A stretch of 64,000 nucleotides of DNA from assembly GCA_943369355.1 (NCBI GenBank), contig CALRMX020000001.1:434001-498000 (forward strand), written 5' to 3'. A model generated the notes under the pieces. That model did not search any database, was not told where the DNA came from, and saw only the letters and a list, made by a program, of their open reading frames with translations. Source of the stretch: UBA7662 sp943369355 (GTDB lineage Bacteria > Bacteroidota > Bacteroidia > UBA7662). The translations under genes and the position numbers were made by a program. Below are positions 52,301-61,035 of the stretch, piece after piece (the first letter of the stretch is position 1; each line of letters opens with the position of its first letter).

Positions 52301-52335
52301 AAAAAAGCCGGTATCCATCGATACCGGCTTTTTTT
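52301..52335. terminator. Bidirectional terminator
   Basis: 15-bp perfect stem (AAAAAAGCCGGTATC at 52301-52315 with 52320-52334), 4-base loop. Ends the 46-aa gene (+) and the DUF2452 gene (-). Confidence 0.92.
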
Positions 52336-52353
52336 GCGTGTAGTCTCTTCTGC

Positions 52354-52794
52354 TTATTTTTTGGGTGTACGAACTACATCCCACGATCGGTCGCCAAGCA
52401 ACTTGACCGTAGCAACGAAGGTGAATTTCAGACTTTTACCCCATTCTTCGGGCGAAAGCATCGAAAGCAAGCGGCTCCCATTGTCGCGCTCGTATAAATG
52501 GTACTGCTGACCGATAACCGGCTCAAAATTCATATCGGCAGCATAAATTTCTTCGGCCACCTTTACTCTGTTTTCAATTTCTCGAACTTGCTCCATCAGC
52601 AATTCGGCTTGCTTTCTTAGCATGCTTATTTGCAAATCGGCTTGTTGCGCCACCGTTTCTAGCGCTACACTCTTCAGCTTACCTTTATCGATAGGCCTGA
52701 TGATGGGCGATGCCACATGTGTGGGCATGGGTGCCAAGGCAGCACGACCTTCCCAATAACTAAACTCTTCGGTGGTATTTTCGGGGATTGACAT
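52354..52794 (-). CDS. DUF2452 family protein
   Basis: 146 aa. It matches the DUF2452 pattern: APMPTHVASPIIRP near the N-terminus, a central helix (VALETVAQQADLQISMLRKQAELLMEQ), then EIYAADMNFEPVIGQQYHLYE and LSMLSPEEWG, ending in a short D-x-W strand. No signal or membrane segment. The family's role is not known. It diverges from rpoD, and the two genes share a region with an inverted repeat. Confidence 0.8.
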   Translation of the reverse strand: MSIPENTTEEFSYWEGRAALAPMPTHVASPIIRPIDKGKLKSVALETVAQQADLQISMLRKQAELLMEQVREIENRVKVAEEIYAADMNFEPVIGQQYHLYERDNGSRLLSMLSPEEWGKSLKFTFVATVKLLGDRSWDVVRTPKK

Positions 52795-52807
52795 GAAATT
52801 ATTTGAG

Positions 52808-52838
52808 ACGAAACAAAATTACATTGCTATTGTTTCGT
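52808..52838. repeat. Inverted repeat between DUF2452 and rpoD
   Basis: 9-bp arms ACGAAACAA (52808-52816) and TTGTTTCGT (52830-52838) with a 13-base spacer. It overlaps the -7 element of the DUF2452 gene and lies 50 bases upstream of the rpoD -7 element. A regulator binding site is possible. Confidence 0.4.
52814..52821 (-). promoter_or_regulatory. Candidate -7 element (TAATTTTG) of the DUF2452 gene
   Basis: TAATTTTG on the minus strand, 19 bases before the DUF2452 ATG, inside the inverted repeat. No -33 TTG. Confidence 0.45.
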
Positions 52839-52887
52839 TTTCGTTAAAGTGGTGGATAACTGAACTTTCTGGTAATATAAAAAGTTG

Positions 52888-52895
52888 TATCTTTG
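52888..52895 (+). promoter_or_regulatory. -7 element (TATCTTTG) of rpoD
   Basis: TATCTTTG fits TAnnTTTG; TTT stands at the exact 19-base -33 spacing in place of TTG. The leader is about 50 bases. Confidence 0.6.
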
Positions 52896-52949
52896 CGGCT
52901 TTGTTAGAGCCGAAACTTCTGACATTCACCTTATCATTCAATATAATCT

Positions 52950-53816
52950 ATGCGTCAGCTAAAAATCACCAAGTCGATCACCAACCGCGAAAGCCAATCG
53001 TTAGAGAAGTATTTGCAGGAAATCGGCAAGGTGGATCTGATTACACCTGAAGAAGAAGTAATCCTGGCCAAACGAATCCGCGAAGGTGACCAAAGGGCCT
53101 TAGAAAAGCTCACCAAAGCCAACCTCCGATTTGTTGTTTCTGTTGCCAAGCAGTATCAGAACCAAGGTCTAACCTTGTCTGACCTTATCAACGAGGGTAA
53201 TCTGGGCTTGATTAAAGCCGCGAAACGTTTCGATGAAACCCGCGGATTCAAATTCATTTCTTATGCCGTTTGGTGGATTCGCCAGTCGATTCTTCAGGCT
53301 TTGGCCGAACATTCACGTATCGTACGTTTGCCTTTGAACCGCGTAGGTTCGTTGAACAAAATAGGTAAAGCTTTCTCGCAACTCGAGCAACAATACGAAA
53401 GAGACCCATCGGTAGAAGAGCTTGCTGAGATGCTTGAGGTATCGACAGATGAAGTAGAGAGCACCTTAAATATTAGCGGTCGTCACATTTCGATGGACGC
53501 ACCTTTTGTGCAAGGCGAAGAAAACACCCTACTCGACGTACTCGTAAACGACGATGCGCCTAAATCAGACAGCATTCTGATGCAAGAATCGTTGTCGGCT
53601 GAGATTGACCGTTCACTCGCTACCCTTACCGAACGCCAACGAGAAGTAATTAAGCTTTACTTCGGCATCGGTTTGGATCACGGCATGTCGCTCGAGGACA
53701 TAGGCGAAAAATTCGACCTGACTCGTGAGCGCGTTCGCCAAATCAAAGACAAAGCCTTGAAACGCTTACGCCACACCTCGCGTAGCAAAATGCTGAAAGC
53801 ATACTTGGGTAACTAA
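52950..53816 (+). CDS. rpoD: Primary sigma factor RpoD/SigA
   Basis: 288 aa, the short primary sigma factor typical of Bacteroidota, without a long region 1.1. Region 1.2 (SLEKYLQEIGKVDLITPEEE), region 2 (LRFVVSVAKQYQNQGLTLSDLINEGNLGLIKAA and SYAVWWIRQSI), region 3 (RLPLNRVGSLNKIGKA) and region 4 (SLEDIGEKFDLTRERVRQIKDKALKRLRH) are intact. It directs RNA polymerase to the TTG/TAnnTTTG promoters seen here. Monocistronic, with a terminator after it. Confidence 0.97.
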   Translation: MRQLKITKSITNRESQSLEKYLQEIGKVDLITPEEEVILAKRIREGDQRALEKLTKANLRFVVSVAKQYQNQGLTLSDLINEGNLGLIKAAKRFDETRGFKFISYAVWWIRQSILQALAEHSRIVRLPLNRVGSLNKIGKAFSQLEQQYERDPSVEELAEMLEVSTDEVESTLNISGRHISMDAPFVQGEENTLLDVLVNDDAPKSDSILMQESLSAEIDRSLATLTERQREVIKLYFGIGLDHGMSLEDIGEKFDLTRERVRQIKDKALKRLRHTSRSKMLKAYLGN

Positions 53817-53837
53817 TCCCGAGTAATACACCTGATG

Positions 53838-53863
53838 AAAAGCCGGCAGTTGTCCGGCTTTTT
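53838..53863 (+). terminator. Terminator after rpoD
   Basis: 9-bp stem AAAAGCCGG (53838-53846) with 53854-53862, 7-base loop, then Ts. Confidence 0.88.
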
Positions 53864-53930
53864 CATTTCCTGAACGTTTGGAAAGAAGCTCTCCCCTGCA
53901 AATCGTCACGCAAATAATCGACATAAAGCT

Positions 53931-53938
53931 TATTTTTG
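53931..53938 (+). promoter_or_regulatory. Candidate -7 element (TATTTTTG) of ffh
   Basis: TATTTTTG 21 bases before the ffh ATG. No TTG at -33. Confidence 0.5.
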
Positions 53939-53959
53939 CCTTTCTTTTAGCCATAAATC

Positions 53960-55285
53960 ATGTTTGAAAAACTCACCGACCGCTTAGACCAGGCCTTCAA
54001 AACCCTGAAAGGCGAAGGCCGAATTTCTGAAATAAACGTAGCCGAAACCATGAAGGAAATCCGCAGAGCCCTGCTGGATGCCGACGTGAGCTATAAAATT
54101 GCCAAAGAATTCACGGACACGGTGAAAGAAAAAGCACTCGGACAAAACGTAATCAAAAGCGTTTCGCCAGGCCAACTCCTTACCAAAATCATGCACGAAG
54201 AACTCACCCATTTGATGGGCGGGAGTTATTCTGACATCAATACCAAAGCCAGCCCTAGCGTAATTCTAATTGCCGGTTTACAAGGTTCGGGTAAAACCAC
54301 ATTTTCGGGCAAGCTCGCCAATATGCTCAAGGAAAAAGGCAATAAGGTGCTGCTTGTTGCAGGCGACGTTTATCGTCCCGCGGCTATCGACCAATTGAAA
54401 GTCCTGGGCGGACAAATCGGGGTTGATGTTTATACGGAAGAAGGAAACAAGAATCCAGTGGTTATAGCCGAAAATGGCGTTAAAAAGGCCAAATCAGAAG
54501 GCTATCGCATCGTTATTGTGGATACAGCGGGTCGTTTGGCTGTTGACGAAGCCATGATGAACGAGATTGCCAACGTTCATAGCACTGTGAAACCACACGA
54601 AACCCTGTTTGTGGTTGACGCCATGACCGGCCAAGATGCGGTAAACACAGCCAAAGCATTTAACGATCGCTTGAATTTCGATGGGGTTGTATTAACCAAA
54701 TTAGATGGTGATGCCCGCGGTGGTGCAGCCTTAACCATTTCATATACCGTAGGAAAACCGGTAAAATTTATTAGCACTGGCGAAAAAATGCAGGCGCTGG
54801 ACGTCTTTCACCCCGACCGTATGGCCCACCGGATATTGGGTATGGGCGACGTAGTTTCGTTGGTAGAGCGGGCACAGATGCAAATCGACGAGGAAGAAGC
54901 AGCGCGACTGTCCAAGAAGATTTCAAAAAACCAATTCGACTTTAACGACTTCATCAGCCAGATTCAGCAAATCAAAAAGATGGGCAACCTTAAAGATTTG
55001 ATGGGCATGATACCCGGTATGGGCAAAATGATCAAAGACATCGACATCAGCGACGATGCCTTTAAACATGTAGAAGCGATTATCCAAAGTATGACTCCCG
55101 TTGAACGTAGCAACCCCGACTTGATTAACGGTAGCCGCAGGAAACGTTTGGCAGACGGTTCGGGCACCTCCATTCAGCAGGTAAATCAGCTGTTGAAACA
55201 GTTCAACAACATGAAGGCCATGATGAAAAAAATGAACGCCATGGGAGCTGGTGGCAAAGCACCAAAAATGCCGTTTCGCAGATAA
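53960..55285 (+). CDS. ffh: Signal recognition particle protein Ffh (SRP54)
   Basis: 441 aa. N domain with the ALLDADV motif, GTPase G domain with G1 GLQGSGKTT (106-114), VDTAGR, TKLDGDARGG, and a methionine-rich M domain (about 310-435) with GMIPGMGK and repeated MKAMMKKMNAM for signal-peptide binding. It binds 4.5S RNA and delivers nascent inner-membrane proteins to FtsY. The 4.5S RNA gene is not seen in the window. Confidence 0.97.
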   Translation: MFEKLTDRLDQAFKTLKGEGRISEINVAETMKEIRRALLDADVSYKIAKEFTDTVKEKALGQNVIKSVSPGQLLTKIMHEELTHLMGGSYSDINTKASPSVILIAGLQGSGKTTFSGKLANMLKEKGNKVLLVAGDVYRPAAIDQLKVLGGQIGVDVYTEEGNKNPVVIAENGVKKAKSEGYRIVIVDTAGRLAVDEAMMNEIANVHSTVKPHETLFVVDAMTGQDAVNTAKAFNDRLNFDGVVLTKLDGDARGGAALTISYTVGKPVKFISTGEKMQALDVFHPDRMAHRILGMGDVVSLVERAQMQIDEEEAARLSKKISKNQFDFNDFISQIQQIKKMGNLKDLMGMIPGMGKMIKDIDISDDAFKHVEAIIQSMTPVERSNPDLINGSRRKRLADGSGTSIQQVNQLLKQFNNMKAMMKKMNAMGAGGKAPKMPFRR

Positions 55286-55320
55286 TACCCAAAAAAAATC
55301 GTCAATAATAGGCGTCAAAG

Positions 55321-55350
55321 TTGGAGAAAAGCCAAAATGGCTTATCTTTG
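55321..55350 (+). promoter_or_regulatory. Strong promoter of the rpsP-rimM-trmD operon
   Basis: TTG at 55321-55323, exact 19-base spacer, TATCTTTG at 55343-55350; 24 bases before the rpsP ATG. One of the best matches in the window. Confidence 0.82.
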
Positions 55351-55374
55351 CGGTTCGTTTTAAAACAACGTTCA

Positions 55375-55917
55375 ATGTCAGTTAAAATTAGATTACAGCG
55401 TCATGGTAAGAAGGGTAAGCCTTTCTTCCATATTGTGGTGGCAGATGCACGTGCTCCGAGAGACGGGAGATTCATTGAGCGTTTGGGTATTTACAACCCG
55501 AACACCAACCCTGCCACCATCGATCTTAATGTCGACAAGACCCTTGAGTGGGTATTCAACGGCGCACAGCCTACGGATACTTGTCGTGCCATCCTCAGCT
55601 ACAAAGGCGTGATGATGAAAAAATACCTTCAGGAAGGTGTTCGTAATGGTTTGTTTGATCAGGCAGAAGCCGACAAACGTTTTGCAACTTGGTTGACTGA
55701 AAAGGAAAACAAAGTAAGTGGCAAAAAAACCAACTTATTGACTGCTAAGCAAAAAGCCGACAAGGCTCGTATGGAAGCAGAAGCGAAGGTGAAAGAAGCT
55801 CGTGCAGAAGCTATTTTGAAGAAAAATAGTGTAGTTGCCGAGGAAGTTGCTGAAGAAGTTGCAGAGGAAGCTCCTGCTGCAGCAGATGAAGCAAGCGAAG
55901 AAACCGCAGCAGAATAA
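55375..55917 (+). CDS. rpsP: 30S ribosomal protein bS16 with acidic C-terminal tail
   Basis: 180 aa from the ATG at 55375 (MSVKIRLQRHGKKGKPF); a TTG 18 codons earlier lies in the promoter. Residues 1-80 are the standard bS16 core (RDGRFIERLGIYNPN). About 100 further residues form a charged helix and an Ala/Glu tail (VAEEVAEEVAEE), which is usual in Bacteroidota but absent in E. coli (82 aa). Stabilises 16S rRNA during 30S assembly. First gene of the classical rpsP-rimM-trmD order. Confidence 0.96.
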   Translation: MSVKIRLQRHGKKGKPFFHIVVADARAPRDGRFIERLGIYNPNTNPATIDLNVDKTLEWVFNGAQPTDTCRAILSYKGVMMKKYLQEGVRNGLFDQAEADKRFATWLTEKENKVSGKKTNLLTAKQKADKARMEAEAKVKEARAEAILKKNSVVAEEVAEEVAEEAPAAADEASEETAAE

Positions 55918-55919
55918 GT

Positions 55920-56444
55920 TTGAAGCGCGACGAGCTTTTTGAAATCGGTTACATCGAAAGAGTACACGGTTACAAGGGTGAACTAGTAGTTCAGCTCGAC
56001 GTAGACAATCCGAAAGATTACCAGAAGTTGGGATCAGTTTACCTGGATATCAAAGGTAAATTGGTCCCATTTTTCATTACTGCCAGCAAATTGCATGGTA
56101 AATCTGGCTTGGTGGTACAATTCGAAGACGTAGATGCCGAAGTCGCAGAAGATTTGACGGGAACAGGTGTTTATTTACCGATCACACAGCTACCGCAACT
56201 ATCCGACGACCAGTATTATTTTCATGAATTGCGGGGGATGAAAGTAGTAGATGACCACAAAGGTGCGCTAGGTTTGGTGCTGGATGTTTACGAAACACCT
56301 CAGCAGTACTTACTCGCATTTGAACATCAGGCTAAGGAAATTCTCGCGCCATTGAACGACGATATTGTTTATCGTGTAGACAAGCGTTTGAAAATCGTTC
56401 ATACGCGACTACCCGAAGGTCTGCTCGAAGTTTATCTCGACTAA
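55920..56444 (+). CDS. rimM: Ribosome maturation factor RimM
   Basis: 174 aa from a TTG at 55920, two bases after the rpsP stop. No in-frame ATG is available before the conserved N-terminus (FEIGYIERVHGYKGELVV), so the TTG start is well supported. The RimM N-terminal domain is followed by a PRC barrel (YYFHELRGMKVVD ... ILAPLNDDIVYRVD). Binds S19 and helps fold the 30S head. Confidence 0.95.
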   Translation: MKRDELFEIGYIERVHGYKGELVVQLDVDNPKDYQKLGSVYLDIKGKLVPFFITASKLHGKSGLVVQFEDVDAEVAEDLTGTGVYLPITQLPQLSDDQYYFHELRGMKVVDDHKGALGLVLDVYETPQQYLLAFEHQAKEILAPLNDDIVYRVDKRLKIVHTRLPEGLLEVYLD

Positions 56445-56445
56445 G

Positions 56446-57129
56446 ATGCGTATCGACATCCTATCGGTAGTACCAGAATTACTGCACAGTGTACTCAACC
56501 ACAGTATACTTAAGCGGGCCCAAGAAAAAGGCATAGCCGAAATTCACGTCCACAACCTGCGCAACTATACCAACGACAAATACCGCCAAGTGGACGATTA
56601 CCCCTATGGTGGAGGCGCTGGCATGGTCATGCTCATTGAGCCCATACACAAGTGTATTGAGCATCTAAAAAGTGAACGCGACTATACCGATATCATCTAT
56701 ATGTCGCCCGACGGCGTTTTGCTCGATCAGCCTTTATGCAACCGCTTGGCCACACGAGCCGGCAATTTAATTTTATTGTGTGGGCATTATAAAGGAGTAG
56801 ATGAACGGGTACGGGAACATTTGTGCACGATGGAGATTTCGGTTGGGAATTTTGTATTAACAGGCGGGGAATTGGCTGCTGCCATTGTAGCCGACTCGGT
56901 AATACGTTTACTACCTGGAGTACTCAACGACGAAACTTCTGCCCTTTCCGATTCCTTTCAAGATAATTTAATAGCACCGCCCGTATATACTCGTCCTGCC
57001 AACTACCACGGCTGGCAGGTTCCGGAAGTGTTACTTTCGGGTCATTTCGGAAAAATAGAGCAATGGCGGCACGATCAATCTATAAAACGTACACGCGAAC
57101 GACGCCCTGGCTTATTAGACACCGAATAA
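56446..57129 (+). CDS. trmD: tRNA (guanine-N1)-methyltransferase TrmD
   Basis: 227 aa. Opening MRIDILSVVPELL, the DDYPYGGGAGMVM substrate loop, the trefoil knot motif LLCGHYKGVDERV and FVLTGGELAA are diagnostic. It makes m1G37 in tRNAs reading CUN, CCN and CGG. It starts one base after rimM stops. rplS follows after 89 bases, with a weak promoter-like TATAATTG between. Confidence 0.97.
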   Translation: MRIDILSVVPELLHSVLNHSILKRAQEKGIAEIHVHNLRNYTNDKYRQVDDYPYGGGAGMVMLIEPIHKCIEHLKSERDYTDIIYMSPDGVLLDQPLCNRLATRAGNLILLCGHYKGVDERVREHLCTMEISVGNFVLTGGELAAAIVADSVIRLLPGVLNDETSALSDSFQDNLIAPPVYTRPANYHGWQVPEVLLSGHFGKIEQWRHDQSIKRTRERRPGLLDTE

Positions 57130-57218
57130 ATGAGCATTTTTTACTAGGTTTCGTTTTCGCATTCCGCGAAATAGTCGTATAATTGCAACTCGTTTGAAAA
57201 ACGCACAATTTTAGACAC

Positions 57219-57566
57219 ATGGACCTCGTAAAATTCGTTGAACAAAACACAGTTGGTACTCAAGTTCTGCCAAGCTTTAAAAGTGGCGACACCGTAGCTG
57301 TACATTATAAAATCAAAGAGGGTAACAAGGAGCGCATTCAGGTATTCCAAGGCGTTGTGCTTCAGCGCAGGAACTCAGGAGTATCTGAAACTTTTACTGT
57401 ACGTAAAGTATCTAACGGTATTGGCGTAGAGCGTATTTTCCCTGTAGTATCTCCTATGATTGAGAAAGTAGACATCGTGAACCGTGGTATAGTTCGTCGT
57501 GCTAGATTATTTTACCTCCGTGATGCACGTGGTAAAAATGCACGCATCAAAACCAAGCGCGGTTAA
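57219..57566 (+). CDS. rplS: 50S ribosomal protein bL19
   Basis: 115 aa. The bL19 motifs FKSGDTVAVHYKIKEGNKERIQVF, QGVVLQRRNSG and GIGVERIFPVVSP are present, ending in the basic RGKNARIKTKR tail. Sits at the 30S-50S interface. Completes the conserved rpsP-rimM-trmD-rplS set and is followed by a strong terminator. Confidence 0.97.
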   Translation: MDLVKFVEQNTVGTQVLPSFKSGDTVAVHYKIKEGNKERIQVFQGVVLQRRNSGVSETFTVRKVSNGIGVERIFPVVSPMIEKVDIVNRGIVRRARLFYLRDARGKNARIKTKRG

Positions 57567-57583
57567 TACCCACGCTCTTAATT

Positions 57584-57617
57584 AAAAAGCCGTTAATCCT
57601 ACGATTAACGGCTTTTT
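57584..57617. terminator. Bidirectional terminator after rplS
   Basis: 15-bp perfect stem (AAAAAGCCGTTAATC at 57584-57598 with 57603-57617), 4-base loop and T-run. Also positioned to end the converging cytosine deaminase gene. Confidence 0.92.
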
Positions 57618-57638
57618 TTATGTCCAATTAGGTTCCTA

Positions 57639-58085
57639 CTAAAGTTCTCCAATATCCTCATTCCAGAGTTCTGGTTTATTGGCAATAAAACCGGTCATCA
57701 TCTCTACACACTCTGGCAAATCGAGATCGACTACTTCAACGCCGTTTGCCTCCATAAATGCGCGTGCGCCAGAAAAAGTGCGCGATTCGCCCACAATAAC
57801 CTTGGGTATTCGAAACTGAACGATGGTACCAGCACACATATAACAAGGCATCAAAGTACTGTAAATAACGGTATCGCGGTAAGAGCCAACACGGCCGGCA
57901 TTAAACAAACAGTCCATTTCTCCGTGTAAAATTGGATTATTCTCCTGCACACGTTTATTGTGGCCAGAGGCAATCATCTTTCCGTCTTTCACCAAGACCG
58001 AACCAATAGGAATCCCTCCTTCGGCCAATCCTTTTTCTGCTTCGGCAATAGCAGCCAGCATGAATTCATCGGTGTTTGTTGCCAT
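57639..58085 (-). CDS. Cytosine deaminase, yeast FCY1-like
   Basis: 148 aa. CDA-fold deaminase with zinc ligands H54 (HGEMD; catalytic E56), C81 and C84 (MPCYMC). The whole chain tracks yeast FCY1: GIPIGSVLV, GHNKRVQ, IVQFRIPKVIVGE and a C-terminal W-x-EDIGE end. This differs from bacterial TadA and from the large amidohydrolase CodA. Likely turns cytosine into uracil for pyrimidine salvage. It starts one base after the AsmA-like stop. A broader nucleobase or nucleoside specificity is possible. Confidence 0.82.
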   Translation of the reverse strand: MATNTDEFMLAAIAEAEKGLAEGGIPIGSVLVKDGKMIASGHNKRVQENNPILHGEMDCLFNAGRVGSYRDTVIYSTLMPCYMCAGTIVQFRIPKVIVGESRTFSGARAFMEANGVEVVDLDLPECVEMMTGFIANKPELWNEDIGEL

Positions 58086-58086
58086 A

Positions 58087-60966
58087 TCAGTTCAGTTTTG
58101 CATCTGCTTTTCGTCTGGCTTCGGCCATAATCGCATCGGCTTTTTGATTGGCTTCGGCCTCGAGTCGGTTGGCTTTTTCGTTGGCTTGTTTCCTGATACC
58201 CTCAGCCGCCTTTTCGGCAGCAACTTTTTTAATCGGGTTGTTTCCCGCTTCAGCAATTACCTTCCTTGCTGTAGCCTCCCCCTCTTGACGAACCAAATCA
58301 GCAGCTCTTTTTCCCTCAGATTTAACGCGATCGGCTTGAACTTGCGCCTCAGCAAGAATTTTATTGGCTTCCTCGCGTGCACGCTGCTTTTGCTTATCCA
58401 ATTCTGCCTTTGCTTTTGCTTCGGCTTCTTGGCGTTGTCGTTCTAATTCTTGTTTAGCCCGTTCAGCTTCGGCCCGTGCACGGTCTTCCAATTCTTTCTT
58501 CTTTTTATTCAGTTCGTCAATTGCCTGCTGCTTTAAATCGGCACCGGCATCCCCGACCATATTTGCGAGGGACACCTCAACTTTTGGATCGGTAACTGTG
58601 CCCGTGGTGCGCACTTTTACGTTCACCGTTTTACTTACGTTCACGTTCACGCCCTTATTCGCCGCTTGAGCAAGCAGTCCGTTGATGGCAGTATTTGCTG
58701 GCCCGAGTAATTCACGGGGTACCTCCATCACAATGCTGTAATCGATGGTCATGTCGAAGCCATTGGAGCCACTCACGGTCATCTTGATACCCTCATGGGT
58801 GATATCGAACGGTTGGATATAAATTCTGCCATTCTCAAACTCAAAAGAGATGTTTACATTTTGTAAGCTTAACGACTTAAGGCGATTGAGTTTGGTGAGC
58901 TCAGCAATTTTTTCAAGCGGCTTAAACCCTGAAATAGTGGCGTTTGGAATCTTAATCAAGCCACCGCCAGTCATACTATTCAAATCTGGGCTCATGTCGG
59001 TGAGCAAATTGGCATTCAACTGAAAACCTGTGCTGAATTTGCCTGAAGTGTACTGCCCAATAGGGGCAATTTTCTGCATGGTGACAAAGGTGGTGAAGGT
59101 CTCCTTGATGTCGAAATTCTGCATGCCAATGTTAAACTTCACTTCAGGTCTTTTCGGGTTTACCGAACTATAACTTCCTGAAGTTTGAATTGCTCCCCCC
59201 AACAGATTCAAGCCTACTTCATCGAAACCCACCGACTGATCACGTAAGAGTAAATTACCCTGCAAATTGGTGATCTCCATATTGTCGTAGAGCACCTTTT
59301 TAAAATTGGCATTCAGTTTAAAATCAATCGTATTTGGAATCTCAATAACCGAAAGGGCCGAGCTATCTGTGGCTGGCGTTTCTTCATCTGCCTGGGAAGG
59401 TGGTCCCATCAATTCATTCAAATTGAGTAAAGAGCTGTTTACATTAAAACTGCCTTTGAGCTTGTCTTCACCAAAGTAAAATGCAAGCAAATTGTCAATC
59501 CTGCCATTGGCACGTATGTCGGATGTGCCCATGCGAGCATTAAAGTCGCTGAGTGAAACAAACTGTGGACTAAAGCTCAACCCAATTCGTTTTACCTCTA
59601 CTCCTTGCTTTAAATCGGCATTGCTAACAAAAAAATCTTCTAGCAACATATCGCCTGAAACGGTGATGTCTTTGTACATCCCAGAACTGATGGCATTTAC
59701 CCGCCCACTTGCGGTTACTGCAGCACTAAACTTACCACGTAGGTCTTTGACCATATCGCCCGGAATGAACGATTTAACTTTGTCAAAGTCAATTTTCGCA
59801 TTTAATGCAGCATTGATGGTCGGGTCACTGATGGGCTTGGTTGTATACAACCTAAAATCGAACGGATTACCTGCCAAGTCCATGCTGAATTTCTTCAGGT
59901 CAACCACTGTTGCATCAAAATCACCGTTTGGATTATCGATTTTCAAATCCATAAAGATGTCCTTCACGGCAGCCGGAAGATCAGGGTATTGGAAGTAACC
60001 CTGATCTACCCCTAGCTTAAAAGCAAAAGCGGGCATGCGGGTATCGTTGTAGGTACCCTTGAGCATACCATCGAAGGTAAACTTGCCTTTGGTCTTGATG
60101 TCTTTAAAATAGTCGTTAAACATGCCAGGTACCACTGACAACAAGGCCCGGAAGTCGCTTTGCGGTGTGCTGAACTTCAGGTCCATCGTGATGTCGTCGG
60201 TTGGCATAGCTACGCTGCCTGCAAGCTTCATTTCAAGCTCGTTCAACTGTAACTGATTATCAGTAAAGGTGAAACTGAAGGCCGGCATATTGATGGCTAT
60301 CGGTACATCTAACGTGACTTTAGCCTTGCTGATGTATGCTACACCTGCATAAGCATAGGTGAGCGACCTGATTTCGGTGAAGGTGTTTAACACAAAATCG
60401 TCTTGGGTGAAATCGCCTTTACCGGAGTGTTCAATGCCCAAAATTTCTGCCTTTTGGTTGTAAAACTTATCGTCGTAAACGATATCAATATTACTGAGGC
60501 TATATTTTTTGATACCGAACTTGAAAGCCGCAGCTTCCGTGCTCGTGTCGATCGTTGTACTCGTGTCGGGCAACATGATGTCGTAATTCGCTTGCCCACT
60601 CGCCAATACGCGTACATGTACTTTTCCGTCGGCTGCCGCGATATTACGAATAGCAACGTCCTCACCTCGGATTACCGGCATGAGATTCATTGAAAAACTA
60701 AAATCACCCACACGAATTAGGGTATCTAAGGCAAAGGTGTCCTTACCAACAATTGAAAAGTCGGTTACACTCAAACTGAGGTTGGGGAAATCGCGAAACA
60801 ACGAAACCGACAAATCACCGAAAGAAACGGTTGCATTCAGATTTTCATTGACGGTTTTCAAAGCCATGGCTTTGAGCTTATCTTTATAAACCAAGGGCAA
60901 AATGATAGCTGCAGCCAATAAAACGGCGATAAAACCAGCCAAGGTGAGCAGGATTTTTTTCTTCAT
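58087..60966 (-). CDS. AsmA-like protein with C-terminal coiled coil
   Basis: 959 aa from the ATG at 60966 (MKKKILLTLAGFIAVLL), which opens with a membrane anchor; the earlier start adds 16 residues before it. The body is a long beta-rich AsmA/TamB-like groove with an N-terminal AsmA domain (FRDFPNLSLSVTDFSIVGKD) and an AsmA C-terminal-like domain (around 690-790). The last 150 residues are a highly charged A/E/K/R-rich coiled coil. AsmA-like proteins bridge the envelope for phospholipid traffic or OMP assembly. Own promoter upstream; cotranscribed with the deaminase. Confidence 0.85.
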   Translation of the reverse strand: MKKKILLTLAGFIAVLLAAAIILPLVYKDKLKAMALKTVNENLNATVSFGDLSVSLFRDFPNLSLSVTDFSIVGKDTFALDTLIRVGDFSFSMNLMPVIRGEDVAIRNIAAADGKVHVRVLASGQANYDIMLPDTSTTIDTSTEAAAFKFGIKKYSLSNIDIVYDDKFYNQKAEILGIEHSGKGDFTQDDFVLNTFTEIRSLTYAYAGVAYISKAKVTLDVPIAINMPAFSFTFTDNQLQLNELEMKLAGSVAMPTDDITMDLKFSTPQSDFRALLSVVPGMFNDYFKDIKTKGKFTFDGMLKGTYNDTRMPAFAFKLGVDQGYFQYPDLPAAVKDIFMDLKIDNPNGDFDATVVDLKKFSMDLAGNPFDFRLYTTKPISDPTINAALNAKIDFDKVKSFIPGDMVKDLRGKFSAAVTASGRVNAISSGMYKDITVSGDMLLEDFFVSNADLKQGVEVKRIGLSFSPQFVSLSDFNARMGTSDIRANGRIDNLLAFYFGEDKLKGSFNVNSSLLNLNELMGPPSQADEETPATDSSALSVIEIPNTIDFKLNANFKKVLYDNMEITNLQGNLLLRDQSVGFDEVGLNLLGGAIQTSGSYSSVNPKRPEVKFNIGMQNFDIKETFTTFVTMQKIAPIGQYTSGKFSTGFQLNANLLTDMSPDLNSMTGGGLIKIPNATISGFKPLEKIAELTKLNRLKSLSLQNVNISFEFENGRIYIQPFDITHEGIKMTVSGSNGFDMTIDYSIVMEVPRELLGPANTAINGLLAQAANKGVNVNVSKTVNVKVRTTGTVTDPKVEVSLANMVGDAGADLKQQAIDELNKKKKELEDRARAEAERAKQELERQRQEAEAKAKAELDKQKQRAREEANKILAEAQVQADRVKSEGKRAADLVRQEGEATARKVIAEAGNNPIKKVAAEKAAEGIRKQANEKANRLEAEANQKADAIMAEARRKADAKLN

Positions 60967-60986
60967 ACGAATAGCATCAGTCTGAA

Positions 60987-61014
60987 CAAAAATAAGCATT
61001 GCACATTCAAGCAA
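60987..61014 (-). promoter_or_regulatory. Promoter of the AsmA-like gene
   Basis: Minus strand: TTG (61012-61014), 17-base spacer, TATTTTTG (60987-60994), 20 bases before the ATG. Confidence 0.55.
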
Positions 61015-61035
61015 GCCTATTCAATTTGCACAATT

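Noticed and set aside
57178..57185. TATAATTG as a promoter for rplS
   Set aside because: One mismatch to TAnnTTTG and no -33 element; rplS can be read from the rpsP promoter.
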